Positions 37,080-46,249 of a stretch of 64,000 nt of DNA are shown piece after piece. The notes beneath the pieces are model-generated. The model had not been told where the DNA came from, ran no database searches, and saw nothing but the letters and a program-made list of their open reading frames with translations. The stretch lies in the NCBI GenBank assembly GCA_964507405.1, contig CAZDPJ010000001.1:127368-191367 (forward strand), in the 5' to 3' direction. The position numbers and the translations under genes are program-made. Origin of the DNA: UMGS75 sp964507405. GTDB taxonomy: Bacteria; Bacillota_I; Bacilli_A; ML615J-28; CAG-313. The stretch's first letter is position 1. Every line of letters begins with the position of its first letter.

Positions 37080-38054
37080 CTATATATATGTTCTTGATAA
37101 TATTGCCTTACTTAAATTCAATAATTCTTGATAAGTTTTAATAGATACAATACTTGTTCGATATTGTTTTGTCATTGGTATTTGTTTTAAATACCATGCG
37201 GCATGGGTTCTCATTTCAATTATTGCAATATGTTCACCCTTTAAAGTAATAAGCCTTTGTGCATGGTCAAGCATTGTTTCAATCACTTCTTTAGTTGTTG
37301 GTTTTTCTAAAATAATGTTATCCTTAAAATAACTATTCAACTCACTAAATATCCAAGGATTACCGAGACTTGCTCTTCCAATCATTAAGGCATCAACATT
37401 TGTTTCTTCATACATCTTAATTGCGGAATCAATTGACTTGATATCACCATTGCCAATTACAGGTACTGTTGAAACTTCTTTTACCATTTTTATATAATCT
37501 AAATTAGCAGTACCGTTATAAAAATCAGACCTCGTTCTTCCATGTATAGCGATTGCGTCAACACCAGCTTTACATGCAAGTTTAGTTACTACATCACAAT
37601 TAATATTATTATGGTCAAATCCAGCTCTAATTTTAATTGTAATAGGAATATCAATATTATCTTTTAAACTTTTAACGATATCATATATTTTATCAGGGGT
37701 TTTTAAAAGAGCACTTCCCGATCCATTTTTAACCACTTTATTAACAGGACACCCCATATTAACATCAATTACATCAACATTAGTATTAGATACAATTAAT
37801 TTAGCAGCATTTGTAATTGTTTCATAATCACTACCAAAAATTTGCATTGCAATCGGATGTTCAGATTCAGCTGTTTCTATCATCTTTAATGTTTTTTCAT
37901 TACCATACATTAAACCTTTATCACTTACCATTTCCGCATACACCATGCCAGCCCCCATTTCTAGAGCTATGGTCCTAAATGATGAAGTAGTAACTCCAGC
38001 CATTGGTGCAAGTATTAAGTTGTTTTTTAATTCGACATTACCAATTTTCATCAC
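37080..38054 (-). CDS. dus: tRNA-dihydrouridine synthase
   Basis: FMN enzyme reducing uridines in tRNA. 324 residues with APMAGVTTSSFR (17-28), the catalytic cysteine in VNMGCPVNKVVKNGSGSALL, IAIHGRTRSDFYNG and IGRASLGNPWIF. The DusB subfamily is typical of Firmicutes. 13 bases separate it from the next gene. Confidence 0.94.
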   Translation of the reverse strand: MMKIGNVELKNNLILAPMAGVTTSSFRTIALEMGAGMVYAEMVSDKGLMYGNEKTLKMIETAESEHPIAMQIFGSDYETITNAAKLIVSNTNVDVIDVNMGCPVNKVVKNGSGSALLKTPDKIYDIVKSLKDNIDIPITIKIRAGFDHNNINCDVVTKLACKAGVDAIAIHGRTRSDFYNGTANLDYIKMVKEVSTVPVIGNGDIKSIDSAIKMYEETNVDALMIGRASLGNPWIFSELNSYFKDNIILEKPTTKEVIETMLDHAQRLITLKGEHIAIIEMRTHAAWYLKQIPMTKQYRTSIVSIKTYQELLNLSKAILSRTYI

Positions 38055-38073
38055 TACCTCCTAAGATTTAAAA

Positions 38074-39234
38074 TTATAATACATATAAAACAGCACATTT
38101 TAAATATGTTGCTTCTTCCATTCCCAATAACATTGGATGATCTATGGATTGAAATCTAAAGTCAAGAAGACGAACTTCTCTTTTACTATCCATAATTGCT
38201 TCTTTTAACATTTCCATAAATAATTCTTTAGTCATATTCATAGAACAAGAAAAAGTCAATAAAAATCCACCAGATTTTATCATTCTTAAAGCTTGTAAAT
38301 TAATTTCTTTATACCCTTTATAAGCTTTTTTAATTGTATCTTTACTTTTCGTAAATGCTGGAGGATCTAAGATAATTACATCAAACTTTTGATTATTATT
38401 TGGATCTCTTAAAAACTCAAAGACATCACTACATACTACTTTGATATTATCAAAATTATTTAATGTTGCATTTTTTAATATATCATCACATGCTTTTTGA
38501 CTAATATCTACAGCAACAACTTCTTTAGCATTATATTTTGAAGCATGTAACGCAAAACCACCTGTATGTGAAAAGCAATCTAATACTGTTTTATTAGAAG
38601 CATAATGTTCAAGTTGCTTTCTGTTCATTTTTTGGTCTAAGAAATATCCAGTTTTTTGACCATTAACAACATCAACATACATCTTTATTCCATTTTCTTC
38701 GATTATCACGGGGTCTTTTAAAGTACCATATAATATACCCTTATATTCTTCTAGACCTTCTTTTTTTCTTACAGGAACATCACTTCTTTCATAAATACAT
38801 GTCGGATTAAATATTTTTACTAAACTATTAACTATCCATTCTTTGTGGTGTTCCATCCCAAGAGATAATACTTGAATAACAATGACATCACTATATTTAT
38901 CAACAATTAATCCTGGCATATAGTCTGCTTCACTATAAACTATTCTTGCATTATTTGTTAAATTCATTTGTTTTCTTAAATTCCAAGCTTGTAAAATTCG
39001 ATTATAAAAAAGTTGTTCATTTATCTCTTCTTTTTTTAAAGATAGCATTCTTACCATTATTTTACTAGTTGTATTTAAGAAACCAACACCTAAAAATTCA
39101 TTATTATAACTATATACTTCACATACTTCTCCTGATACAATATGACCCTCAAATTTAAGTACTTCATTTGAGAAAACCCATGGATGTCCTTGAAGAATTC
39201 TTTCTTCTTCAAATTTATTTAAATATACCTTCAT
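38074..39234 (-). CDS. rlmI: 23S rRNA (cytosine) methyltransferase, RlmI type
   Basis: 386 residues: N-terminal PUA domain (about 1-75, GHPWVFSNEV), linker domain and a SAM methyltransferase with VLDCFSHTGGFALHA (motif I), VVAVDISQKA and VIILDPPAFTKSK (motif IV), and the catalytic Cys in LLTFSCSMNM. RlmI makes m5C in 23S rRNA; related Rossmann enzymes may modify other sites, so the exact base is inferred. Confidence 0.9.
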   Translation of the reverse strand: MKVYLNKFEEERILQGHPWVFSNEVLKFEGHIVSGEVCEVYSYNNEFLGVGFLNTTSKIMVRMLSLKKEEINEQLFYNRILQAWNLRKQMNLTNNARIVYSEADYMPGLIVDKYSDVIVIQVLSLGMEHHKEWIVNSLVKIFNPTCIYERSDVPVRKKEGLEEYKGILYGTLKDPVIIEENGIKMYVDVVNGQKTGYFLDQKMNRKQLEHYASNKTVLDCFSHTGGFALHASKYNAKEVVAVDISQKACDDILKNATLNNFDNIKVVCSDVFEFLRDPNNNQKFDVIILDPPAFTKSKDTIKKAYKGYKEINLQALRMIKSGGFLLTFSCSMNMTKELFMEMLKEAIMDSKREVRLLDFRFQSIDHPMLLGMEEATYLKCAVLYVL

Positions 39235-39245
39235 ATCTTTTTTCC

Positions 39246-39668
39246 TTATATATTATTACTTTCAATATACTTAATTGCCTTCTTTAATATTTTACGATCA
39301 TCTTCATATGTAATTTGATTTATTGCTTCATGAATTTCAACCCAAGAAGCATTAAGTAATTCTTCTTTTTGAATAATTACATTATCACATTTAGAAATAG
39401 CAATAAAATAAATTACATCTTTTAAGACATCAGGTTTAGGACTATACGTCGATATTTCTCTAAATCTTGTATCAATGACGACATCTAGGTTTGTTTCTTC
39501 TTTTATTTCTCTTAATGCTGTTTCAATCTCAGTTTCATTATTTTCAACATGCCCTTTAGGAAATGACCAATGGCCACCAAGCATCTGAATAATTAAGGTT
39601 TCTATATTCTTATCAATTTTTCTAATAACTACTGCTCCACATGATTTTTCAAATGTCATTGTTGTCAC
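39246..39668 (-). CDS. NUDIX hydrolase
   Basis: 140 residues with the NUDIX box GHVENNETEIETALREIKEE (GX5EX7REUXEEXGU) and the Ap4A-hydrolase-like N terminus KSCGAVVIRK and GGHWSFPKG. Probably removes diadenosine polyphosphates or similar nucleotides. Clustered with dus and rlmI. Confidence 0.88.
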   Translation of the reverse strand: MTTMTFEKSCGAVVIRKIDKNIETLIIQMLGGHWSFPKGHVENNETEIETALREIKEETNLDVVIDTRFREISTYSPKPDVLKDVIYFIAISKCDNVIIQKEELLNASWVEIHEAINQITYEDDRKILKKAIKYIESNNI

Positions 39669-39749
39669 CTCACTTAATTATTTATTTAAATATATTATAT
39701 AAAATTTTTTAATTGTAGTCAAGATTTATGAAATAAGTAGAGTTAAAAT

Positions 39750-39785
39750 AAAAAAAGATTTACAAAAGAAAACTTGCAAATCTTT
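39750..39785 (-). terminator. Intrinsic terminator of the TetR gene
   Basis: AAAGATTTGCAA/TTGTAAATCTTT with one mismatch, 8-base loop and a run of seven T on the minus strand. Confidence 0.8.
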
Positions 39786-39809
39786 AATTTAAAATATTAT
39801 ATTTATCGA

Positions 39810-40505
39810 TTAATCCATTATATTATGAAAAGTAATTTCATATTTCATTGATAACATATTTAATAATTTATGTAATACTTTTTTAGCCATATCAACAATG
39901 TCAAGTGCAAGAATATTTGAAATAATTACATCTTGAGCATTTTTTTCTACATTAAAGATTTGTAAACTCATTAATAAGAAGCGTTCAATTTTTCTTTTTA
40001 AAGTAAAGTATTTATCACATGGGGTAATCATAAAACTTCTCATTAATCCTGATGTTCCAATTTCAGTTTCATAGAAATCACTTTCTTCATATGATGGTAG
40101 TGTTTCTTTAAATACTTTAGATAATACTTGAGATGTCTTTTCATTAATAAATCTTAATGTTTCAGGATGGCTATATGCTTCAACATATATTTCTCTTAAA
40201 TTTTCATTTAATTCAACTAATGTCATTTGAATTGATGTTTCAATAGCATATAACATAATAGGATTATTTATTTCTTTAATCATACTACTAGCCATATCAA
40301 ATTGCATATCAAACATTACATCAACTAGTTCTCTTAATACACCATCTTTAGTTTTAAAAATATTTTGGAAAGTACCAGCAGATACATCGGCTTCTTTAAT
40401 AATATCTAACATGGTAGTTTTTTTATAACCTTTTTCTATAAACATTTGTACGCATGCGGTAATAACTCTAGTTTTAGGATCTTTTACTTGGTCTCTTGAT
40501 ATCAT
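39810..40505 (-). CDS. TetR/AcrR family transcriptional regulator
   Basis: 231 residues. The TetR helix-turn-helix spans about residues 15-58 (RVITACVQMFIEKGYKKTTMLDIIKEADVSAGTFQNIFKTKDGVL); the remainder is the helical ligand-binding domain. No obvious target efflux gene adjoins it; it lies between the SRP RNA and a terminator. Ligand unknown. Confidence 0.9.
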   Translation of the reverse strand: MISRDQVKDPKTRVITACVQMFIEKGYKKTTMLDIIKEADVSAGTFQNIFKTKDGVLRELVDVMFDMQFDMASSMIKEINNPIMLYAIETSIQMTLVELNENLREIYVEAYSHPETLRFINEKTSQVLSKVFKETLPSYEESDFYETEIGTSGLMRSFMITPCDKYFTLKRKIERFLLMSLQIFNVEKNAQDVIISNILALDIVDMAKKVLHKLLNMLSMKYEITFHNIMD

Positions 40506-40540
40506 TAAAACACTTCCTCTCTATTTTCACTTATTAATTT

Positions 40541-40659
40541 AAAAAGATTCCATCTTAAATCCCCCCACCCACAAGTTACAGAAGCTTAAGGCTGCTCCGA
40601 TCAAGGCCTGACCTGGTTCACACTGGAGCCTTGGATGAAGGTATTTAAAATGGAATCCT
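40541..40659 (-). ncRNA. ffs: Signal recognition particle RNA (4.5S/small SRP RNA)
   Basis: The core GUGAACCAGGUCAGG...GGAGCAGCC (minus strand, about 40583-40622) is the conserved domain IV bound by Ffh. The ends pair over 15 bp (40643-40657 with 40546-40560, one G-U), giving the expected long hairpin, and a T run follows at 40541-40545. The apex reads CCUUGAUCGG, so the normal GGAA/GNRA tetraloop is replaced by a UGAU-like loop. No Alu domain is present. A perfect promoter precedes it. Confidence 0.93.
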
Positions 40660-40666
40660 TTATCTA

Positions 40667-40695
40667 ATTATATAATGTTTTAGTAATTTTGTCAA
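40667..40695 (-). promoter_or_regulatory. Perfect consensus promoter of the SRP RNA
   Basis: TTGACA, exactly 17 bases, TATAAT; the RNA start would fall about 8 bases further at the 5' arm of the outer stem. Confidence 0.93.
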
Positions 40696-41162
40696 TTAAT
40701 AAAATCTTTTTTTCTTAACTTTTTAAAAAATGATTTTAGTAAATTACTTGATTCATTTTCAAGTATATTACTAGTTACTTCTATTTGATGATTTATATTA
40801 GGTATTTTAGATATATCAGTTAAACTACCTAACGCACCAAACTTAGGCTCATTAGCTCCAAAACATACTCTTTTCATTCTTGCTTGTATAATTGCTCCTG
40901 CACACATTAAACAAGGTTCTAATGTAACATAGATAGTACAATCTTCTAATATCCAAGCATTAAGTTTTTTGCAAGCTTTATTTATTGCAAGAATTTCTGC
41001 ATGATTTGTTGCTTGGCGTTTTGTTTGCCTTAAATTATGTGCTTTCGCAATAACTTTATTATCTTTGACTATTACTGCTCCTACAGGCACTTCACCAATA
41101 TCAAAGGCAAGTTGTGCTTCTTTTAAAGCAAGTAACATATATTTTTCATCATTTGTTTCCAT
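40692..41162 (-). CDS. tadA: tRNA-specific adenosine deaminase TadA
   Basis: Converts A34 to inosine in tRNA-Arg. 156 residues from the ATG at 41162 (METNDEKYM). Zinc motif NHAEILAI with the catalytic Glu and PCLMCAGAI are standard, as is FGALGS downstream. A longer in-frame reading from 41222 lies within the tdk gene and lacks support. Overlaps tdk by 14 bases without its own ribosome site, suggesting coupling. Its end coincides with the -35 of the SRP promoter. Confidence 0.94.
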   Translation of the reverse strand: METNDEKYMLLALKEAQLAFDIGEVPVGAVIVKDNKVIAKAHNLRQTKRQATNHAEILAINKACKKLNAWILEDCTIYVTLEPCLMCAGAIIQARMKRVCFGANEPKFGALGSLTDISKIPNINHQIEVTSNILENESSNLLKSFFKKLRKKDFIN

Positions 41163-41742
41163 AATTTTTGTGGGGAACTTGATGACAATGACGACATCTA
41201 GCTTCATATTTTTCTGAAGCACTAACTAATATAATAGGGTCATCATAGTCAGCAGGATGACCATCGATGATTCGTTGCGTTCTGGTTGCGGGGGCACCAC
41301 ATACTTGACATATCGCTTGAAGTTTAGTTACATATTCAGCACGAGCTAGGATTTCAGGCATAATACCAAAAGGCTCTCCCTTAAAATTCATATCAAGACC
41401 AGCCACAATGACTCTAACACCACTATTAGCAAGTCTTTCAATTATGTCAATTAAGCCATGGTCAAAAAATTGAGCTTCATCAAATGCTACCGCGTAAGGT
41501 AGTTCTTTGATATGAGATAATACTTCATCAGATGAAGAAATGGGAATTGAATCAACTCGTTTATTAGAATGTGAAACTACTGCTTTCTCATCATATCGAT
41601 TATCAATTTTTGGTTTAAAAACGATTACTGATTTTTTAGCAAAATGAATGCGATTAATTCTTCTAATCAATTCTTCTGTTTTCCCAGCAAACATACTTCC
41701 ACATATTACTTCTATCCAACCATCTTTACATTTTAAATCCAT
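41149..41742 (-). CDS. tdk: Thymidine kinase
   Basis: Phosphorylates thymidine in the salvage pathway. 197 residues from the ATG at 41742: Walker A GSMFAGKTEELIRR, VAFDEAQFFD (Walker B), the lasso loop and a zinc ribbon CQVCGAPATRTQR...CRHCHQVPH. The longer start at 41796 lies in the -35 box of the promoter and is rejected. Confidence 0.96.
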   Translation of the reverse strand: MDLKCKDGWIEVICGSMFAGKTEELIRRINRIHFAKKSVIVFKPKIDNRYDEKAVVSHSNKRVDSIPISSSDEVLSHIKELPYAVAFDEAQFFDHGLIDIIERLANSGVRVIVAGLDMNFKGEPFGIMPEILARAEYVTKLQAICQVCGAPATRTQRIIDGHPADYDDPIILVSASEKYEARCRHCHQVPHKNYGNK

Positions 41743-41767
41743 ATTACCACCAACCTTTGTTTTATCT

Positions 41768-41796
41768 ATCATACTATATTTGACATTTTTTCTCAA
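41768..41796 (-). promoter_or_regulatory. Promoter of tdk-tadA
   Basis: TTGAGA, 17 bases, TATGAT on the minus strand, about 25 bases before the tdk start. Confidence 0.65.
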
Positions 41797-41827
41797 GTAA
41801 TTTAACTTTTTTTATTTTTTTTAATTT

Positions 41828-41872
41828 ATTCGACAAAATTCGACACACTTTTATTTTTAATTGTGATATACT
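41828..41872 (+). promoter_or_regulatory. Extended -10 promoter with upstream direct repeat
   Basis: TGATATACT (41864-41872) is an extended -10. Upstream stand two copies of ATTCGACA (41828-41835 and 41838-41845), spaced exactly 10 bases, one helical turn; no -35 hexamer fits. The repeats may bind an activator. Confidence 0.5.
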
Positions 41873-41900
41873 ATTGGTGCATAAGGGGGAATAATATATT

Positions 41901-42377
41901 ATGAACACAAACAAAAAAGCAGAAAAAACAAAAAATTTATGGGAAGTAAATGATGAAATTTACAGACTTAGTTTAACAAATGAAAAGAAATTACACTCTA
42001 TTTATGACAAAATTAAAAGTGATGAATCAGACTATAATTTAATGGTTATGCTATTATTATGGGTAAATCCAAATAGTATATTTAAAAATAGTGATAATTA
42101 TTGTAATTCATTTACAAAGATGCTACATTCATTAAAAGATGAGTCTTCTGAGTTTTTTAATCAAGAAATTAAATGGTTTTATACAAGTGATAATCATTTA
42201 GTATTCGTTAAAGATGATTTATTATTTATTATTAACAATAATGAATTTGATATATCATCACAACTTCCAGATGAATATATTAATCAAACATTACATTGTG
42301 AAAATTGTAATGAAGAAATTAGTGTAACTACTTTTATTAATGTTCCTGGAAATACTTTTTATATAATTAGTAAATAA
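41901..42377 (+). CDS. 158-residue protein, C-terminal half resembles a GH13 amylase beta-domain
   Basis: Not recognised as a named family. Residues 1-45 are charged helix. From about residue 50 the order of motifs resembles the end of alpha-amylase-family proteins: NPNSIF, a helix FTKMLHSLKDE, then EIKWFYTSDNHLVFVKDDLLFIINN (compare the helix plus VLxFxR...LLVVxNFS pattern) and a final strand NTFYIISK. No catalytic barrel exists here. A CENC pair lies near residue 132. Own extended -10 promoter and terminator; plus strand. The amylase link is a weak inference by eye. Confidence 0.5.
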   Translation: MNTNKKAEKTKNLWEVNDEIYRLSLTNEKKLHSIYDKIKSDESDYNLMVMLLLWVNPNSIFKNSDNYCNSFTKMLHSLKDESSEFFNQEIKWFYTSDNHLVFVKDDLLFIINNNEFDISSQLPDEYINQTLHCENCNEEISVTTFINVPGNTFYIISK

Positions 42378-42380
42378 GAA

Positions 42381-42420
42381 AAAGAGGCTTAACCTAAACT
42401 AATAGGTCAAAAGCCTCTTT
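42381..42420. terminator. Bidirectional terminator between convergent genes
   Basis: AAAGAGGCTT/AAGCCTCTTT, 10-bp stem with an inner AACCTA/TAGGT pairing, T-rich on both sides. Confidence 0.8.
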
Positions 42421-42422
42421 CT

Positions 42423-45400
42423 TTATTTTCTTTTTCTAATAATTAAAACAAGAGCACCAAGTAGAATAGTAAACATTATTGGGAAGAAAACAGTATTTGT
42501 ACTACAACTTGAACAAGTATTATTATTGTCATCAATACTAGGAGTAGGATCAGTAGGTATTTCTTCTTCATTTATAATTTCTTGATAACTAGAATCAATC
42601 GAATTATATATCTCTTCAACTTCTTCTATTGTTTTAGCATTGGTTAAAGCCTTTTTCTTTTCGCTAAACATAGTATTAAGTTTATTTTGTTTATATTCAG
42701 ATAAACTATCATAATAGAATCCATTGATATAATCTAATACTTCTTGTTTTCTTGAATTTAATGCTTTAACTTTAGATGTTAAATCATCAATATAATCTTG
42801 AACAAGTTCTACTTTTTCTTCGACTTCTTCTTTTGTTGTTTTACTAGTTAAATTACTTGTGATTTTATTTAACTCACTATTAATATTTTGTTTTTGAGTA
42901 TCATCAAATAAATCATATTCAATGCTTTCTGCAAGTTCATTCTTTTTCTCAAGAGCATAATCTTGAATTATGATTAAATCGATTGAATCTTTAAATTCAT
43001 CCACTAAATCTTCAATAATTGTAGATGAGGTTGCTGCAACGATTAAAGTAGTTGTTGTTGTTAATTTATCATTTACTTCTTTAATAGCAGTATCAGATAA
43101 AATAGTTAAGTCAACATATTCATTTATTTGTTCAATTGCTGCATTCTTTATAATTTCTAATTCTTGTTTAATTGTTTTAACTAAATCAATTTTAGCTTTA
43201 GTTGAAGAAACAACCTTTAATATTTCATCTTCACTTGTTGCTTTATTAATATTTGTTGATGCTACATTTAAATATGAATTAATTACACTTTGATTATCAC
43301 TTGAATAATCTGATAAATTAACATAATTAGATAATTCACTAATACTTGAAATTTTTAAATTATTTAGTTTTTCTTTTAATTCCGTTATTTTAGCTAATGC
43401 TTTATTTAATTTATCTAAATTAGTTACATATGTTTTAGCTTCACTAGAAAGTTCATCATATGCTTCTTTAATTGAATTAATTAATTTTTCATCATTTAAT
43501 GTAACATTAGATGGAATAGTATTAATTAAAGTAACAACCGATTCGCCTTCTTCTTTTGATGTAACTTCAATAGAATTATAATTAGTAACATAAGCAGATG
43601 TACCTACACTGATATTAGCAAGATTTGTAAATGGAGAATCAGTAATTGCTCTATCTAAATATCTAATAATAAATAGTGCTTCATTAGGTAATAGTGTCAC
43701 CTCAACTGAATCACTTGAATCAGTACCAACGGTTTTTACTTTTTGGTTTTCACCAATTACTAAATATCCATATGTAGGACTAGCTACACTAAATGCTGAA
43801 CTTAAAGGCACTTTTACATTTGATGGAGTTTTATTAACATATACACCAGCACAAGAAGTCCAGTTACATGCAGGAATTGAAGAAGAGGTTAATTCAAAGT
43901 AGTTATTACTTGCAATATATAAAACTTTATTACCTAGAGTCAAAGTAGAATTAGACCATCCAATGAAACTAGTTGTTCCTGTATATTGGCCTATATGGTC
44001 AGTTGATAAAGCTGACGGGTCATTTCGATAGAACAAGCCTACTTGTGTTGTTTTTAATAATCCAACATTGATTTTAACAACTTCTTTATAAGTAATTCCA
44101 TCTTCTGTTATTTCTAAATATAAATCAATTAAATAAGTATTTAAATAATTTTTAAGTCTTTTTCCTGTTGATATGTTATATATATCCGCATCACTTGGTG
44201 AAACATAACTCCACTTCATATTATCTTCTTTTGGAAGTATACGATCACTATTTACATTAATATCTATAGTTTTAACAAATGAAGTTAATTTTTGTTTTAA
44301 AAGTGTTAATTTAGCTATTTTTGTTTCAGCTCGAGTTAATACAGAATAATTAGTAACTAAGTCTTTATTTGTATTAGATAATGCATTATACATTGTTCTT
44401 ATTGATTGAATATCGCTTGCGTTATCTAAAGTAACATCACTTGGTAAATCATTGATTAAAGCAATTACTTGTTCATAATCTTTTAATGTAACACTACCAA
44501 GTTGAACTGGAGTACTAACAACATTAGCTCTATTTACACTAGATACATAATAATCATATTTAACTGTATTAATACCCGTAACTGAAGTATTTTGTGTATA
44601 TACTTTAACGTGGTCAATATTATTTGTGTCAAGTGTCTTTCCTTTTGGAACTTCATATACCATATAACCAAATACATTATCAACACTAGTCCAAGATAAT
44701 GTAGAACCACTATTTACTAAATTACTAACACTAACAGAAGGAAGGGTTTTCGCATATTTTTGAATAACAACACCAGGAACACGTTTTTTCCAGTAGTCAT
44801 TAGAAATTAAATCAACACCATTTTTTACTATTTGATTGTTTGTTTGTAATAAAGTAGCATATTTATAGAAGCAGAAACCATTAACTTCATCATACATACT
44901 AGCATTTAATATTTGATTTTGAACTTCATTTAAATTACGTTTCCAGTATTGGTCAGATTCACTACTTAATGCTTTATATATACCAACGCCTAAATATAGG
45001 TTCGTTTTCTTATTTTTTACACACCAACTCCACCATTTACTTAACTCGTAAAAATTAGCATTTGTTTGTTCCATTGCCCAATATGTTTGAGGAGTAATGT
45101 AATCAATCCATTCCATATCAATCCAGTACTTAGTATCTGAGAATAAATAACTGCCATAGTGAGCAAATCCAGATGTATTTGAATATAAAGGGCTAGCTAA
45201 AGAGCCATCTGAATTGTAAGTTGGAGTCTTCGTATATCCACCATTTCGATAAATACCAGATGGAGAAATACCAAGTTGAACTGCACGACCTTCTTCAACA
45301 TTCATGTCATACATCGCTTTTTGTAATTTAAATATAAATTGATTTACATTAGCACGTTTTTGATCATCAGATAAGTCTTCAGCAACACCTGTAATATAGA

Positions 45401-46082
45401 AATAATCATCAAAATGAATTGCGTCAGCATCATATCTATCTAAAAACTCCATACAAGTATCAACAATAAAATCTTGAACTACTGTAGATGCAGGATCAAG
45501 AATAGTTGCTCCTGAAGAATTTTTTAATAATAAACTAGGTGTATTACATGGATGTCCTTCAGGATAATTTCCAACTACATAATAATCACTAACACGATAT
45601 GGATTCATCCAAGCATGGAATTCGATACCACGTTTATGACATTCCGTAATTAACCATTCGATTGGATCAAATTCATCAAATTTAACATTTGCGAAAAAAG
45701 TTGCAAGTGGATTTAAATCAGAACGATATAATGCATTATTATGTGTACGTACATGAAATACTAAAGCATTCATCCCCATTGATATCATATTATCTAAAAT
45801 TGCTGTTGCATCATTGATAAAGCTTGTTTTATTAATATATGAACCAATATCACCAGCAAAAGCACTAACCCATACAGCTCTATATTCAGCTGTTGGATAA
45901 TCATATTCAGATAGTCCATATACTTTTTCTGAACTATTTCGATAAGTCAAATCACTTCCAGTTGATGATTTAATAACTTGCAAATTATTACTTGCCTCTA
46001 CTTTATTAAAAGATATACTAAATAAAGAGATTGATAAAATCATCATCATGATTAAAATAAATAATTTGTTTGTCTTTTTCAT
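42423..46082 (-). CDS. Large surface glycoside hydrolase-like protein (GHL10/DUF187 type)
   Basis: 1219 residues. Signal peptide at 1-31; catalytic-type domain about 60-430 with EYRAVWVSAFAGD, NALVFHVRTHNNALY, EFHAWMNPYRV and IHFDDYFY, the pattern of the GHL10 (YngK-like) family. An Fn3-like stretch follows (about 435-525). Two copies of a helical module (INDLPSDVTL... and INTIPSNVTL..., about 60 residues each) flank a beta-rich region with GxxYVNKTPSNV. Long coiled helices follow, then a C-terminal membrane anchor and RKRK tail without LPxTG. Likely acts on cell-wall or polymer glycans. Confidence 0.8.
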   Translation of the reverse strand: MKKTNKLFILIMMMILSISLFSISFNKVEASNNLQVIKSSTGSDLTYRNSSEKVYGLSEYDYPTAEYRAVWVSAFAGDIGSYINKTSFINDATAILDNMISMGMNALVFHVRTHNNALYRSDLNPLATFFANVKFDEFDPIEWLITECHKRGIEFHAWMNPYRVSDYYVVGNYPEGHPCNTPSLLLKNSSGATILDPASTVVQDFIVDTCMEFLDRYDADAIHFDDYFYITGVAEDLSDDQKRANVNQFIFKLQKAMYDMNVEEGRAVQLGISPSGIYRNGGYTKTPTYNSDGSLASPLYSNTSGFAHYGSYLFSDTKYWIDMEWIDYITPQTYWAMEQTNANFYELSKWWSWCVKNKKTNLYLGVGIYKALSSESDQYWKRNLNEVQNQILNASMYDEVNGFCFYKYATLLQTNNQIVKNGVDLISNDYWKKRVPGVVIQKYAKTLPSVSVSNLVNSGSTLSWTSVDNVFGYMVYEVPKGKTLDTNNIDHVKVYTQNTSVTGINTVKYDYYVSSVNRANVVSTPVQLGSVTLKDYEQVIALINDLPSDVTLDNASDIQSIRTMYNALSNTNKDLVTNYSVLTRAETKIAKLTLLKQKLTSFVKTIDINVNSDRILPKEDNMKWSYVSPSDADIYNISTGKRLKNYLNTYLIDLYLEITEDGITYKEVVKINVGLLKTTQVGLFYRNDPSALSTDHIGQYTGTTSFIGWSNSTLTLGNKVLYIASNNYFELTSSSIPACNWTSCAGVYVNKTPSNVKVPLSSAFSVASPTYGYLVIGENQKVKTVGTDSSDSVEVTLLPNEALFIIRYLDRAITDSPFTNLANISVGTSAYVTNYNSIEVTSKEEGESVVTLINTIPSNVTLNDEKLINSIKEAYDELSSEAKTYVTNLDKLNKALAKITELKEKLNNLKISSISELSNYVNLSDYSSDNQSVINSYLNVASTNINKATSEDEILKVVSSTKAKIDLVKTIKQELEIIKNAAIEQINEYVDLTILSDTAIKEVNDKLTTTTTLIVAATSSTIIEDLVDEFKDSIDLIIIQDYALEKKNELAESIEYDLFDDTQKQNINSELNKITSNLTSKTTKEEVEEKVELVQDYIDDLTSKVKALNSRKQEVLDYINGFYYDSLSEYKQNKLNTMFSEKKKALTNAKTIEEVEEIYNSIDSSYQEIINEEEIPTDPTPSIDDNNNTCSSCSTNTVFFPIMFTILLGALVLIIRKRK

Positions 46083-46118
46083 TTAATTCTCCTTTATTTT
46101 ATTTTACCACACATTTAA

Positions 46119-46147
46119 ATTATATCATAAAAGCGAAGGATTTGTAA
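46119..46147 (-). promoter_or_regulatory. Promoter of the GHL10 surface protein
   Basis: TTACAA, 17 bases, TATAAT with extended TGA on the minus strand. Confidence 0.7.
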
Positions 46148-46152
46148 CTATT

Positions 46153-46195
46153 TTGATAAATATTTATGTTGGTAATTTATAGATAAATTTATCAA
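46153..46195. repeat. Inverted repeat upstream of the Coat F pair
   Basis: TTGATAAAT and ATTTATCAA, perfect 9-bp arms separated by 25 bases, in the divergent intergenic space. Could be an operator or simply AT-rich chance. Confidence 0.35.
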
Positions 46196-46249
46196 TAATG
46201 TATATATTTTAAATTATCAATCATAATAAATATAAAGGAAGGTATAATT

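Noticed and set aside
41743..41796. Longer thymidine kinase start at 41796
   Set aside because: It begins inside the -35 box of the promoter; the MDLKCKDGW start fits the family.
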